In this document: positions 8,354-16,385 of the stretch, piece by piece | How the letters are laid out: each line of letters begins with the position of its first letter | Position numbering within the stretch: position 1 is the stretch's first letter | NCBI GenBank assembly: GCA_050873765.1 | Contig: JBNMJK010000013.1 | Coordinates: 1 to 44,405, forward strand | DNA: 44,405 nt | Origin: Sodaliphilus sp050873765 | GTDB lineage: Bacteria > Bacteroidota > Bacteroidia > Bacteroidales > Muribaculaceae | Direction of reading: 5' to 3' | Notes under the pieces: generated by a model | What the model saw: the letters and a program-made list of their open reading frames with translations, nothing else | Database searches by the model: none | Told to the model about the DNA's origin: nothing | Made by a program: the position numbers and the translations under genes

Positions 8354-9460
8354 TTAGAGCTTTACGGGTTCGTAAGGCATATTCCAAGCCTCAGCCACGC
8401 CCTTGAAAGTGACTTTGCCTTCCACCACGTTCAAGCCCTTATAGAGAGCCTCGTCGTCTTTGCAAGCCTGCTTCCAGCCTTTGTTGGCAAGAGCCACGGC
8501 ATATTTCAGGGTGGCGTTGGTCAATGCCATAGTGGAGGTGTTGGGCACTGCGCCAGGAATGTTGGCCACGGCGTAGTGGAGAATACCGTCCACTTCGTAG
8601 GTAGGCTCAGAGTGTGTAGTGGGGCGAGATGTCTCGAAGCAGCCGCCTTGATCGATGGCCACGTCCACGAGCACTGTGCCTGGCTGCATTTCTTTCAGCA
8701 TCTCTTTGCTGATGAGGTAAGGTGTTTTTTCACCAGGGATAAGCACAGAGCCTACCACCACATCCACATCTTTCAGCTCTTGGCGAATATTGTGCTCAGA
8801 GCTGTAGAGGGTGTGCACATTGGCAGGAGTCTCGATGTCGAGCTGGCGCAAGCGAGGCAACCACACATCGGTGATGGTGACATCAGCACCCATGCCAGCT
8901 GCATAGCGAGCGCACGCTTCACCCACGGTGCCGCCACCGAGCACGAGGAACTTGGCAGGCTTAACACCTGGCACGCCGCCAATGAGTTTGCCCTTGCCGC
9001 CTTTCGTCTTTTGAAGATAGTAGGCACCATTGATGGCAGCCATGCGGCCAGCCACTTCGCTCATAGGCACGAGCAATGGCAATCGGTGGTCGGGAGTTTG
9101 AACGGTTTCGTAAGCGAGGCAGATGGCGCCACTTTCAAGCATAGCCTTGGTGAGCTCTTCGTCGCTTGCGAAGTGGAAGTAGGTGAAAAGAAGCTGTCCT
9201 TTTCTGATGAGCTTGTACTCTGGTTTGATAGGCTCTTTCACCTTCACAATCATGCCGGCTGTAGCATACACGTCTTCAATAGTGGGGAGAATCTTTGCAC
9301 CCACAGCGGTGTATTGCTCGTCGGGAAAACCGCTGCCTTCACCAGCAGTGTGCTGCACGAACACTTCGTGACCATTCTTTACTAATTCAGCAACACCGGC
9401 AGGAGTCATACCTACGCGGTTTTCATTGTTTTTAATTTCTTTTGGAATACCGACTTTCAT
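8354..9460 (-). CDS. ald: Alanine dehydrogenase
   Basis: This 368-residue enzyme interconverts L-alanine and pyruvate plus ammonia with NAD in the cytoplasm, and has the normal family length (about 370). The N-terminal signature MKVGIPKEIKNNENRVGMTP, the lysine in VKVKEP (near 75), the histidine in LFTYFHFASD (near 96), the Rossmann glycine motif VLGGGTVGEACARYAAGMGA (near 172-191), and the aspartate in VDVAIDQGG (near 270) are all present. These match substrate- and cofactor-binding positions of characterised alanine dehydrogenases. It is flanked by its own terminator and a -7 element, so it is probably monocistronic. Roles in alanine catabolism or ammonia assimilation are known for the family and not specified by context here. 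Confidence 0.96.
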   Translation of the reverse strand: MKVGIPKEIKNNENRVGMTPAGVAELVKNGHEVFVQHTAGEGSGFPDEQYTAVGAKILPTIEDVYATAGMIVKVKEPIKPEYKLIRKGQLLFTYFHFASDEELTKAMLESGAICLAYETVQTPDHRLPLLVPMSEVAGRMAAINGAYYLQKTKGGKGKLIGGVPGVKPAKFLVLGGGTVGEACARYAAGMGADVTITDVWLPRLRQLDIETPANVHTLYSSEHNIRQELKDVDVVVGSVLIPGEKTPYLISKEMLKEMQPGTVLVDVAIDQGGCFETSRPTTHSEPTYEVDGILHYAVANIPGAVPNTSTMALTNATLKYAVALANKGWKQACKDDEALYKGLNVVEGKVTFKGVAEAWNMPYEPVKL

Positions 9461-9520
9461 TTTTTTTGTTTGTTTTTAAAGTTGTTTAGTTAGTTGGTTA
9501 ATACTTTAGTTTTGATACCC

Positions 9521-9528
9521 CAAATTTA
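9521..9528 (-). promoter_or_regulatory. Candidate -7 element of ald
   Basis: The minus strand reads TAAATTTG, a full match to TAnnTTTG, 60 bases upstream of the ald start codon. A TTTG at the -33 position is not visible, so the call rests on one element. Confidence 0.45.
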
Positions 9529-9612
9529 GAAAAAAAATTTTACTGGTGCTTATCATATTGATATTTTTTTTGCCTTTTGGCGTTTTTTTCTTGATAAAGC
9601 GTGAGAAACTAA

Positions 9613-9660
9613 GCACTCCATCCCTTTTAGGTGGCTTTATGCCACAAAAGGATGGAGTGC
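9613..9660. terminator. Long intergenic hairpin downstream of the endonuclease gene
   Basis: An 11-bp perfect outer stem (9613-9623 with 9650-9660) continues through a 4-bp T/A stem (9625-9628 with 9646-9649) and a 5-bp GTGGC/GCCAC stem (9631-9635 with 9641-9645) around a 5-base loop. Only C9624 and A9629-G9630 are unpaired. It lies 27 bases past the endonuclease stop. No T-run follows on either strand, so it may be a processing or stabilising structure rather than a classical terminator. The rest of the 9461-9687 gap shows only the ald promoter element. Confidence 0.5.
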
Positions 9661-9687
9661 CTCCTGAATATTTTCAATGAAAAATCC

Positions 9688-11298
9688 TTAATTCAATATG
9701 AGATTGATAAGCGCTGTCACGTCGCTCACATTGACGCTGCCGTCGGCGTTGATGTCGGCTTTGGCTGATTTGGCCTCTGTGCCGAGAATCATGTTGATGA
9801 CCATGGTCACATCACTCACGTCCACCTTGCCGTCGGCATTCACATCTCCAATGCCGTTGCTGTTCTCGATAGTGATGACGTTCGACTCCTCAGAAGTGTA
9901 GCCTAAGCGGAACGACTGCACCGTGTAGGTGTGTTTCTTACCCAATTTCAGATTGGTGAACTCGCAGCTCGTCTCGTCGGCGTCAACAATCACCTGCTCG
10001 CGGTCCAGTTCATCGTCATTGCTGTCGTAGATGGTATGGTTCACGACATAGTAGTCGATAGCGTCGGTTGTGGCTTGCCAGTTGGCCACAAAACTGGTGT
10101 CGGTCACATTGGTGGCATCATAGGCAAGAATCGGCGTGAGTGATGGCACGGGCTGGCAAGTGGCCGACAGCTCCACGCCAATGCTGCCAATCAGTCCGCC
10201 GTCGCTCAGCAGCAGTTTTGCTTTGTGGGATCCCACGGCTGTTGGCGTGTAGGTAATCGTAAGAGGATAACCCTGTTCGCTGTTGGCGGTGGTGCGGTCG
10301 ATGGAACTGACGTTGGTGGTGAACATAGCATAGTCGTTTTTATACACCCTCACGCTGAGGGAGTTGGTGAGGCGCTCACCTTTCACATACACCACATAGT
10401 TGATGCTCTTGCCCAGTGCCACCTCACCGAAATAGAGTTCAGTGCCTTGCGTGGGCGTGATAAGTGTAGGTTCGCCTTCAGGGGTTTCGCCACCATCTAT
10501 GTTGTACACCTGGTTCTGCTTGTCGCCCCAGATATATTCTATCAGTTCGGGGTGGTCGATGAAAGGGTTTCGGTTGTTCTGAATACGATACACAGCATCG
10601 TTGCGGTCGTTTTCCTTGTCGCTCACGGGGTCGTTGCGGCTCCATTTCAGCAGCAGGTCGATAGCCCATGTGTTGAGCGTCTTCCAGCTGCTGTTGTTCA
10701 CCATATAGGTGTGCTTCCAGTTGTAGTCTTGATAGCAGGTGGCCATGTAGAAGTAGGTGCGTGCGAAGTCGCCTTTATAGGCATCATCTGGCTCAAACAC
10801 GGCACCATCGCCGCCGCCTTGTCCGCTCACGGGTGCGCCCACCTTGGTCACGCCATTGTCGAAAGTGGCTTTCGCCACCTCGCCTAATGGGTGGTTGCTT
10901 TTCGCCATGTTGGCATCGCCGTCGCTTGGATAGAGGTGGTGAAGGTCGGTGTAGGCATCTACCTCCGTGCCGCCCCACCAGCTTTTGGGGAATGAGTGCT
11001 CCTTGTGCATACCGGGCACGCCACGGAAGCCGTTGAAGCGGTAAACGTTGCTGCTATACATATCCCACACACGGCTTCTGTCGGTGGGCATACAGTCGGT
11101 GGAAGGAAAATAGTTCCAAAGGCTGTTATACGACACCACCGTGTGTGCCTTGATAAGATTATGCACTGCGTCTTTAAGCGCTTGTCCTTTCAGGCCGTTG
11201 AGCGACCGGTAATATCCAGCGGGTGCTGCGGCAAAAGCTGAAATGCCTACGCAGATGGCCAGCACCATTAAAAAGAGTGAATTCTTATATTGCTTCAT
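9688..11298 (-). CDS. Exported endonuclease I family nuclease with FN3 and dockerin-like repeats
   Basis: This 536-residue protein is placed at ATG 11298 because a signal peptide begins there (MKQYKNSLFLMVLAICVGIS, cleavage near AFA-AAP). A longer frame up to 11361 would lack one and would run through a -7 promoter element. The mature N-terminus carries the endonuclease I (EndA/Bsn-type) core: HKEHSFPKSWW near residues 98-108 and DLHHLYPSDGDAN near 119-131, with the His/Asn metal-binding positions intact. A beta-rich middle follows, then a fibronectin type III domain (about 380-475). The C-terminus holds two dockerin type I-like calcium loops, DVNADGKVDVSD and DINADGSVNVSD. It should digest DNA outside the cell or in the periplasm. 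No cohesin gene is in the window. Confidence 0.88.
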   Translation of the reverse strand: MKQYKNSLFLMVLAICVGISAFAAAPAGYYRSLNGLKGQALKDAVHNLIKAHTVVSYNSLWNYFPSTDCMPTDRSRVWDMYSSNVYRFNGFRGVPGMHKEHSFPKSWWGGTEVDAYTDLHHLYPSDGDANMAKSNHPLGEVAKATFDNGVTKVGAPVSGQGGGDGAVFEPDDAYKGDFARTYFYMATCYQDYNWKHTYMVNNSSWKTLNTWAIDLLLKWSRNDPVSDKENDRNDAVYRIQNNRNPFIDHPELIEYIWGDKQNQVYNIDGGETPEGEPTLITPTQGTELYFGEVALGKSINYVVYVKGERLTNSLSVRVYKNDYAMFTTNVSSIDRTTANSEQGYPLTITYTPTAVGSHKAKLLLSDGGLIGSIGVELSATCQPVPSLTPILAYDATNVTDTSFVANWQATTDAIDYYVVNHTIYDSNDDELDREQVIVDADETSCEFTNLKLGKKHTYTVQSFRLGYTSEESNVITIENSNGIGDVNADGKVDVSDVTMVINMILGTEAKSAKADINADGSVNVSDVTALINLILN

Positions 11299-11348
11299 AA
11301 ATAGTGTAGTGTGGAGCAGATTAGTTTCTAAAATTATTTTCAAAGTGG

Positions 11349-11356
11349 CAAAGTTA
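11349..11356 (-). promoter_or_regulatory. Candidate -7 element of the endonuclease gene
   Basis: The minus strand reads TAACTTTG, 51 bases upstream of the signal-peptide ATG at 11298. No clear -33 TTTG is seen. It lies back to back with the glycosyltransferase promoter. Confidence 0.5.
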
Positions 11357-11379
11357 GACAAAAATCCGCAGTTTTTTCC

Positions 11380-11387
11380 TATCTTTG
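11380..11387 (+). promoter_or_regulatory. Candidate -7 element of the glycosyltransferase operon
   Basis: TATCTTTG matches TAnnTTTG and ends 21 bases before ATG 11409. A TTG at 11385 that could extend the gene lies inside it, which favours the ATG. No good -33 element is visible. Confidence 0.5.
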
Positions 11388-11408
11388 TGCAGATATATTA
11401 GTTTAAAG

Positions 11409-12425
11409 ATGACTACTAATCAGAACAAACCATATTTTTCGGTGATTGTGCCCGTGTATAACAGGCGCGGTGAAGTGAGCGACCTGTTAGAAAGTCTGTC
11501 GAAGCAGTCGTGCAATGATTTTGAGGTGCTTCTTGTGGAGGACGGCTCCACAGAGCGGTGCCAGGATATAGCTGATGCCTACGCCGACAGCATTAATTTG
11601 CACTATTATTGGAAAGAGAATGAAGGCCGCAGCATAGCCAGAAATTATGGCATAGAGCGCGCCAGTGGCGACTACTTTGTTTTCTTCGACAGCGACTGTG
11701 TGATTCCGCCACACTATTTCGAGGTGCTCACTTCCGCTCTTCAAAAGAATCCAGTGGACTGCTTCGGCGGTCCCGATGCGGCCAGCGACGATTTCAACGA
11801 CACGCAGAAGGCCATATCCTTCTCCATGACCGCCTTCCTCACCACTGGCGGCATTCGCGGAGGGAAAGTGCAGCTCGAGAAGTTTGTGCCGCGCTCGTTC
11901 AATATGGGCTATAGCCGCAAAGTGTGGGAAACCGTGGGCGGATTCCGCGAGATGTTCAGCGAGGATATCGACATGAGCACCAGAATCCGCAAGGCAGGGT
12001 TCTCCATCACGCTTTTCCGCGAAGCCTACGTGTATCATAAGCGCCGCAACACGCTAAAGTCGTTTTCACGGCAGACCTATGTGTTCGGCATGTCGCGCAT
12101 CACGCTCAAACTGCTTTACCCCGATTCTATGAAACTGGTGCACACGCTGCCTGCCGTGTTTGTGATAGGGTGTGTGCTGCTCATTCTGCTGGCCATATTC
12201 TGGCGGTGGTGGACAATACTCCCATTAGCGCTTTATGTGGTGATGCTGTGGCTGAGTGCGCTGGCCTCCACTAAGAGCCTGAAGATAGCTTCGCTGGCAG
12301 TGCTCACGAGCTTCATACAATTGGGCAGCTATGGCTGTGGCTTCATCAAGGCCTATGTGTGGAAAATATTGCTGGGCCATGGCAGAAATGTGGAAGAGGA
12401 GATAGCGATTCGTAAGGGTAAGTGA
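11409..12425 (+). CDS. Family 2 glycosyltransferase with C-terminal membrane helices
   Basis: This 338-residue protein begins with a GT-A fold: YFSVIVPVYNRRGEVSDLLE (about 9-28), the nucleotide-binding aspartate in VLLVEDGS, and the metal-binding DXD-like FFDSDCVIP (about 92-100). A later acidic EDIDMSTRIRKAGF element (near 180) is typical of GT2 acceptor and catalytic positions. After residue 240 two or more hydrophobic segments (AVFVIGCVLLILLAIFW, LPLALYVVMLWLSAL) anchor it in the inner membrane. It probably transfers a sugar from a nucleotide donor onto a lipid-linked or surface glycan. Donor and acceptor are unknown. Its stop overlaps the radC start (TGATG), and the link with radC looks like packing rather than shared function. 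Confidence 0.88.
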   Translation: MTTNQNKPYFSVIVPVYNRRGEVSDLLESLSKQSCNDFEVLLVEDGSTERCQDIADAYADSINLHYYWKENEGRSIARNYGIERASGDYFVFFDSDCVIPPHYFEVLTSALQKNPVDCFGGPDAASDDFNDTQKAISFSMTAFLTTGGIRGGKVQLEKFVPRSFNMGYSRKVWETVGGFREMFSEDIDMSTRIRKAGFSITLFREAYVYHKRRNTLKSFSRQTYVFGMSRITLKLLYPDSMKLVHTLPAVFVIGCVLLILLAIFWRWWTILPLALYVVMLWLSALASTKSLKIASLAVLTSFIQLGSYGCGFIKAYVWKILLGHGRNVEEEIAIRKGK

Positions 12426-13141
12426 TGATGGAAGCCGAGAAGAAATCATTGGCAGGCACTCGCACGCTGAAGAATCATGTGTCGGAGGAGGAGCGGCCCC
12501 GTGAAAAGGCTTTGAAGTATGGCTTTGAGGCACTGTCGAATGCCGAGCTGATGGCCACCGTGATTGGAAGCGGCACACCGGGCGAGAGCGTGGTGGATTT
12601 GTGCCAGCGTATGCTTTCCGACAACGACAACAAACTGTCGAAAATAGCGCGGGCAGGTGTGAAAGGGTTGCTGAAATATCATGGTATTGGCCCGGTAAAA
12701 GCCATTGAACTCATGGCGGCTCTTGAACTGTCGCGCCGCTATCAGGTGGAATCCTTCGATGACAAGCAAATCACTTCGAGCCAGGACGCCTATCACTATC
12801 TGTGCCAGAAGATGGACTATCTGGAGCACGAGGAGATATGGATATTGATGCTGAGCCGGTCGAAGCGTGTGATAGGCTGCAAGTGCATGAGCAAAGGCGG
12901 CACATCGGCGGCTGTGGCTGATATCAAGATGATTTTGCGCGAACTTATCGACAATCTCGCCGACAGTGTGATTTTGGCGCACAATCACCCCAGCGACACC
13001 GATCGACCGAGCATGCAGGACGACAATCTTACTGAAAGAGTGAGAAAAGGCTGCACGGCAGTGGATGTCGCCTTCCTCGACCATATTATTGTGTGCAGGT
13101 CGGGCAAGTATTACAGCTACGCCGATGAGGGCCGCATTTGA
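12425..13141 (+). CDS. radC: RadC family JAMM-domain protein
   Basis: The 238-residue protein has the usual RadC order. The N-terminal helix-hairpin-helix-like part includes RPREKALKYGFEALSNAELMA and GVKGLLKYHGIGPVKAIELMA. The C-terminal JAMM/MPN metalloprotease-like domain has the metal-binding motif AHNHPSDTDRPSMQDD (about 184-199) with both histidines and the aspartate. The start is ATG 12425, overlapping the stop of the glycosyltransferase. ATG 12428 is equally possible. The family was once linked to DNA repair, but its biochemical role is not settled. Location just upstream of dnaB is the only contextual hint. Confidence 0.93.
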   Translation: MMEAEKKSLAGTRTLKNHVSEEERPREKALKYGFEALSNAELMATVIGSGTPGESVVDLCQRMLSDNDNKLSKIARAGVKGLLKYHGIGPVKAIELMAALELSRRYQVESFDDKQITSSQDAYHYLCQKMDYLEHEEIWILMLSRSKRVIGCKCMSKGGTSAAVADIKMILRELIDNLADSVILAHNHPSDTDRPSMQDDNLTERVRKGCTAVDVAFLDHIIVCRSGKYYSYADEGRI

Positions 13142-13275
13142 TACGCTTTTTTTTACCATTTTTCGCACTCAAACGAATTGACCGACAGCTATTTGGCGTG
13201 GTTATTAACATGCTGGTGTGAACACATTGTTGATATAATAATGGGCGCAAAAATAGATTTTTTCATACGATTAGT

Positions 13276-13300
13276 TTAACTTTGCATATCCAAAAAGGAG
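13276..13300 (+). promoter_or_regulatory. dnaB -7 element and unusual Shine-Dalgarno site
   Basis: TAACTTTG at 13278-13285 matches TAnnTTTG. AGGAG at 13296-13300 lies six bases before the dnaB ATG, a canonical Shine-Dalgarno sequence of the kind rarely used by Bacteroidota. The remaining 13142-13270 stretch shows no gene. Confidence 0.5.
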
Positions 13301-13306
13301 TTTGAT

Positions 13307-14890
13307 ATGGAATTTGAAACAGGTAAAAAAAACAAGCAATATCACCGTAAGCCCACACACGAAAGTGAATCACTCACAGAATTGGGTAAAACTCAGCCGC
13401 AAGACATTGAAATAGAGGAGGCTGTGCTTGGTGCCATTATGCTTGAGAAGGACGCTTACCCGCTGGTGAGCGACATTCTTTCTCCTGAAAGTTTTTATCT
13501 GAGAGCCAACCAGCTCATCTATTCCGCCATTCGCGACCTTGGCGCACAGCAACTTCCTATCGACCTGCTGACGGTGACGCAGCAACTCCGTGCCAACGGC
13601 AACCTTGACGAAGTGGGCGGCCCCGCCCATATCTCCGAACTCACCAGCCGTGTGGCATCGGCCGCCAATATTGAATACCACGCTCAAATTGTGGCTCAAA
13701 AATATTTGGCGCGCGAACTGATTAGCTATAGCTCGCAAATCGGAACGCTCGCTTTCGACGACTCGGTTGACGTTTATGAACTGATGCAGGAGGCGGAGGG
13801 CAAGTTGTTTGAATTGTCGAGATCCACGCTGAAGCGCGACTTTACGCAAATCGACCCCGTCATCAACGAGGCTATGAAAAAGATTCAGGAGGCGGCAAGC
13901 AGCGACAGCAGTCTCAGTGGTCTGGCCACGGGCTACCGCGACCTCGACAAGGTGACTTCTGGCTGGCAAAACAGCGATTTGATTATTATCGCCGCCCGTC
14001 CTGCTATGGGTAAGACGGCATTGGTGCTGTCGATGGCGAAGAATATGGCGGTAGATTTCAATACGCCGGTGGCAGTGTTCTCGCTTGAAATGTCGAACCT
14101 GCAATTGGTGAACCGCTTAATCAGTAATGTGTGTAACTTGGAGAGCGAGAAAATCAAGAGCGGCGACTTGAGCCAGGCCGACTGGGACAACCTGATGACA
14201 CGTATCAAGGACTTGTATGCCGCACCACTTTACGTAGATGACACGCCATCGCTTTCCGTGTTTGAACTCCGCACCAAGGCTCGCCGCCTGGTGAAGGAGC
14301 ACGACATTAAGCTCATTATTATCGACTACCTTCAGCTGATGAATGCCTCTGGCATGAAGTTTGGCAGCCGTGAGCAGGAGGTCAGCACCATATCACGCTC
14401 TCTGAAGCAGTTGGCCAAGGAATTGAACATTCCTATCATCGCCCTGTCGCAGCTCAACCGTAACGTGGAGTCGCGTGGCGACGACAAGAACGGCAAGCGG
14501 CCTCAGTTGAGCGACCTTCGTGAATCTGGCTCTATCGAGCAGGACGCCGATATCGTCTGCTTTATCCACCGTCCGGAATACTATACCAAGTCGGGCGTTG
14601 ATGCCGAGGGCAATGACATTAGAGGCAAGGCTGAGTTTATCATAGCCAAGCACCGTAGTGGTTCGGTGGGTGACGTGCCAATGCGCTTTGTGGGCAAGTA
14701 TGCCCGATTTGAAAACTGGGACGAAGGCTTTGAGACGAGCACAGAAAAGTATGAGTCGAAAATCAATGGAGAGGGAGAAGGCGCTGTGCCCCTGCAGCAG
14801 CCCAGTGCTCCGCAGCCCGACGAGTTCACGCCTCCTGCCCCGAATGTGAATTTCCTTTCGCCAACCGACGACACAGTGCCACCATTCTAA
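13307..14890 (+). CDS. dnaB: Replicative DNA helicase DnaB
   Basis: This 527-residue hexameric helicase unwinds DNA at the replication fork. The N-terminal primase-binding domain starts with DIEIEEAVLGAIMLEKDAYP (about 33-52). The RecA-like motor carries Walker A in AARPAMGKTALVLSMA (near 228-243), Walker B in LIIIDYLQLM (near 338-347), then the SRSLKQLAKELNIPIIALSQLNR region and the DLRESGSIEQDAD motif with the arginine finger region. The C-terminal tail beyond about residue 465 is proline- and glutamate-rich and probably disordered. No intein or frame break is present. Length is slightly above E. coli DnaB (471) because of both tails. Confidence 0.97.
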   Translation: MEFETGKKNKQYHRKPTHESESLTELGKTQPQDIEIEEAVLGAIMLEKDAYPLVSDILSPESFYLRANQLIYSAIRDLGAQQLPIDLLTVTQQLRANGNLDEVGGPAHISELTSRVASAANIEYHAQIVAQKYLARELISYSSQIGTLAFDDSVDVYELMQEAEGKLFELSRSTLKRDFTQIDPVINEAMKKIQEAASSDSSLSGLATGYRDLDKVTSGWQNSDLIIIAARPAMGKTALVLSMAKNMAVDFNTPVAVFSLEMSNLQLVNRLISNVCNLESEKIKSGDLSQADWDNLMTRIKDLYAAPLYVDDTPSLSVFELRTKARRLVKEHDIKLIIIDYLQLMNASGMKFGSREQEVSTISRSLKQLAKELNIPIIALSQLNRNVESRGDDKNGKRPQLSDLRESGSIEQDADIVCFIHRPEYYTKSGVDAEGNDIRGKAEFIIAKHRSGSVGDVPMRFVGKYARFENWDEGFETSTEKYESKINGEGEGAVPLQQPSAPQPDEFTPPAPNVNFLSPTDDTVPPF

Positions 14891-14937
14891 TATTTGCTGT
14901 TACGCATGAAGTCATGCAATTGGAGCCGAAACAAAAT

Positions 14938-14965
14938 CACTTGCTTATGGTAACATAAGCAAGTG
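14938..14965. terminator. Perfect hairpin between dnaB and the serpin gene
   Basis: A perfect 12-bp stem (14938-14949 with 14954-14965) closes on a GTAA loop of the stable GNRA type. On the minus strand it is followed by ATTTTGTTT, so it may terminate the serpin transcript. On the plus strand no T-run follows. Confidence 0.6.
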
Positions 14966-15012
14966 CATACCTTGTAGATGGCCTGTTGTGAAAATACCAA
15001 TGCTTCTAACAG

Positions 15013-16278
15013 TTATTGTGCATTCTCAATGCTTTGCGCTTTGCCCACAAATAGGATAACACCTGTAGTGCGTTCTTTAATGATGTAGATAAAAGGATGG
15101 TCGATGATTATTTTTTGGGGAAGTTTACCTGCCGAAGTGAATCCAATGTCAACTTTTGTGCTGGCCGAAGCTGTCGTGCCATCTTCATTTACCTCTATAG
15201 TGGCGTATTGCTGAGCGTTAGTGACACACATTCCTAACTCAGAACTTATTTTTCCAAATTGGGCATTGTTAGAAAAAACTTTTTTGACGCCAATTTTTGA
15301 GAGAGGGCCAATTAACTCATTTTCAAAGGCACACTTGAATTTTGGCATACTCACTTCCGACTCACTTGGCTCCATGTTAGCAAGTAGTTGAGAATATCTC
15401 ACCCCATTAAAATTAGCGATGTAGTCGTTGATTTTATCTTTTTTGGGCATAATTACCAGAAGCTGGAAAGCATCGCCTCCATAATTAAACTCCGCAATTA
15501 GTTCATTATCAGATATAAAACCGTTGACTAAGCATTTATTTGATGTCATCATTTTTACGTTTTCATTACGATCGAACTGGTTTCGGAAAATGTCGTTGTG
15601 TGTATGTTGAGTAGGGAAATAGCTCCAGAATCCTTTGAAATATAAAGTGTTCAGAAGTATCGCAACATCCATTTTCGGATTTAACACATTAATAATGTCT
15701 GGAATTAATCCAGATGTTTCGTTTTTCGACCAGTTATTGATGATGTTAAAACTTTTATTATCGCTGAAGTCAAGAGCTGAAACCTTTGCTCCGAAATAGG
15801 TTTTCACATTATCCTTAAATCCCGCAATGATTTTGTCATTGAACTGCTTATTCAACCATAACGAATTGGATATTGCTACTTTTGATGAGCATTTTATGTC
15901 GGTGGTGAGTGCCTTGTTCATAGTGGCGTAGAAGCTGTTGATGTCGTTTAAGGTGACTTCGTCACCAATTTTAAGCGTATGAGCAATCTCGTCAAAAGTT
16001 TCATCTTCAGCTCCGTTTGCGAGCATGGCAAGCGCTTGGCCGATGCTGTAAGGCGAAACAAACATATTCCTGTTTTCGTCATTCATTGCTTTCATTATAT
16101 CGAAAGCAAAGTTGTTATTTTGGTTGAGAGCCAGTTTTTGCTTTGCGGACAGTTTAATGCTGTATTCTGCAGGTTTTTCACCTGTAACATTAGGCTCGTC
16201 ATTATCCTTGCTGCACGATACCATAGCCATCACCATTGATAGACTGATAATCATTGTGTGAAAGATAGAGTTTCTCAT
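15013..16278 (-). CDS. Serpin-family protease inhibitor (lipoprotein)
   Basis: This 421-residue serpin has a lipoprotein signal peptide (acylated Cys near 22, AMVSC), so it should be anchored on the outer membrane. The fold is complete: FAFDIMKAMNDENRNMFVSPYSIGQALAML near the start, NSLWLNKQF, LNTLYFKGFW, and the C-terminal HPFIYIIKERTTGVILFVGKA. The reactive-centre hinge EDGTTASAST (from Glu365) has the small residues of inhibitory serpins. Counting 17 positions from Glu365 puts the scissile bond near Thr381-Ser382, with Phe380 at P2, but the loop length is uncertain by one residue. It lies 107 bases downstream of a C10 cysteine protease on the same strand with no promoter seen between them. 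It is richer in A+T than the surrounding genes. Its target protease is unknown. Confidence 0.9.
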   Translation of the reverse strand: MRNSIFHTMIISLSMVMAMVSCSKDNDEPNVTGEKPAEYSIKLSAKQKLALNQNNNFAFDIMKAMNDENRNMFVSPYSIGQALAMLANGAEDETFDEIAHTLKIGDEVTLNDINSFYATMNKALTTDIKCSSKVAISNSLWLNKQFNDKIIAGFKDNVKTYFGAKVSALDFSDNKSFNIINNWSKNETSGLIPDIINVLNPKMDVAILLNTLYFKGFWSYFPTQHTHNDIFRNQFDRNENVKMMTSNKCLVNGFISDNELIAEFNYGGDAFQLLVIMPKKDKINDYIANFNGVRYSQLLANMEPSESEVSMPKFKCAFENELIGPLSKIGVKKVFSNNAQFGKISSELGMCVTNAQQYATIEVNEDGTTASASTKVDIGFTSAGKLPQKIIIDHPFIYIIKERTTGVILFVGKAQSIENAQ

Positions 16279-16385
16279 AACTGTAATAATTTGAAAGTGA
16301 TTTAATTTTTATGTCTAATGAGTGCGACATATCTTTTTTGTTTTATTCTTTGGATAAGTTTTATTTAAATAGAATACTTCCTTGG

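Noticed and set aside
8342..9385. Long plus-strand frame opposite alanine dehydrogenase
   Set aside because: It is the antisense shadow of ald, with His- and Val-rich composition and no family pattern.
11299..11361. N-terminal extension of the endonuclease
   Set aside because: It would put 21 residues before a clear signal peptide and runs through the -7 element at 11349-11356.
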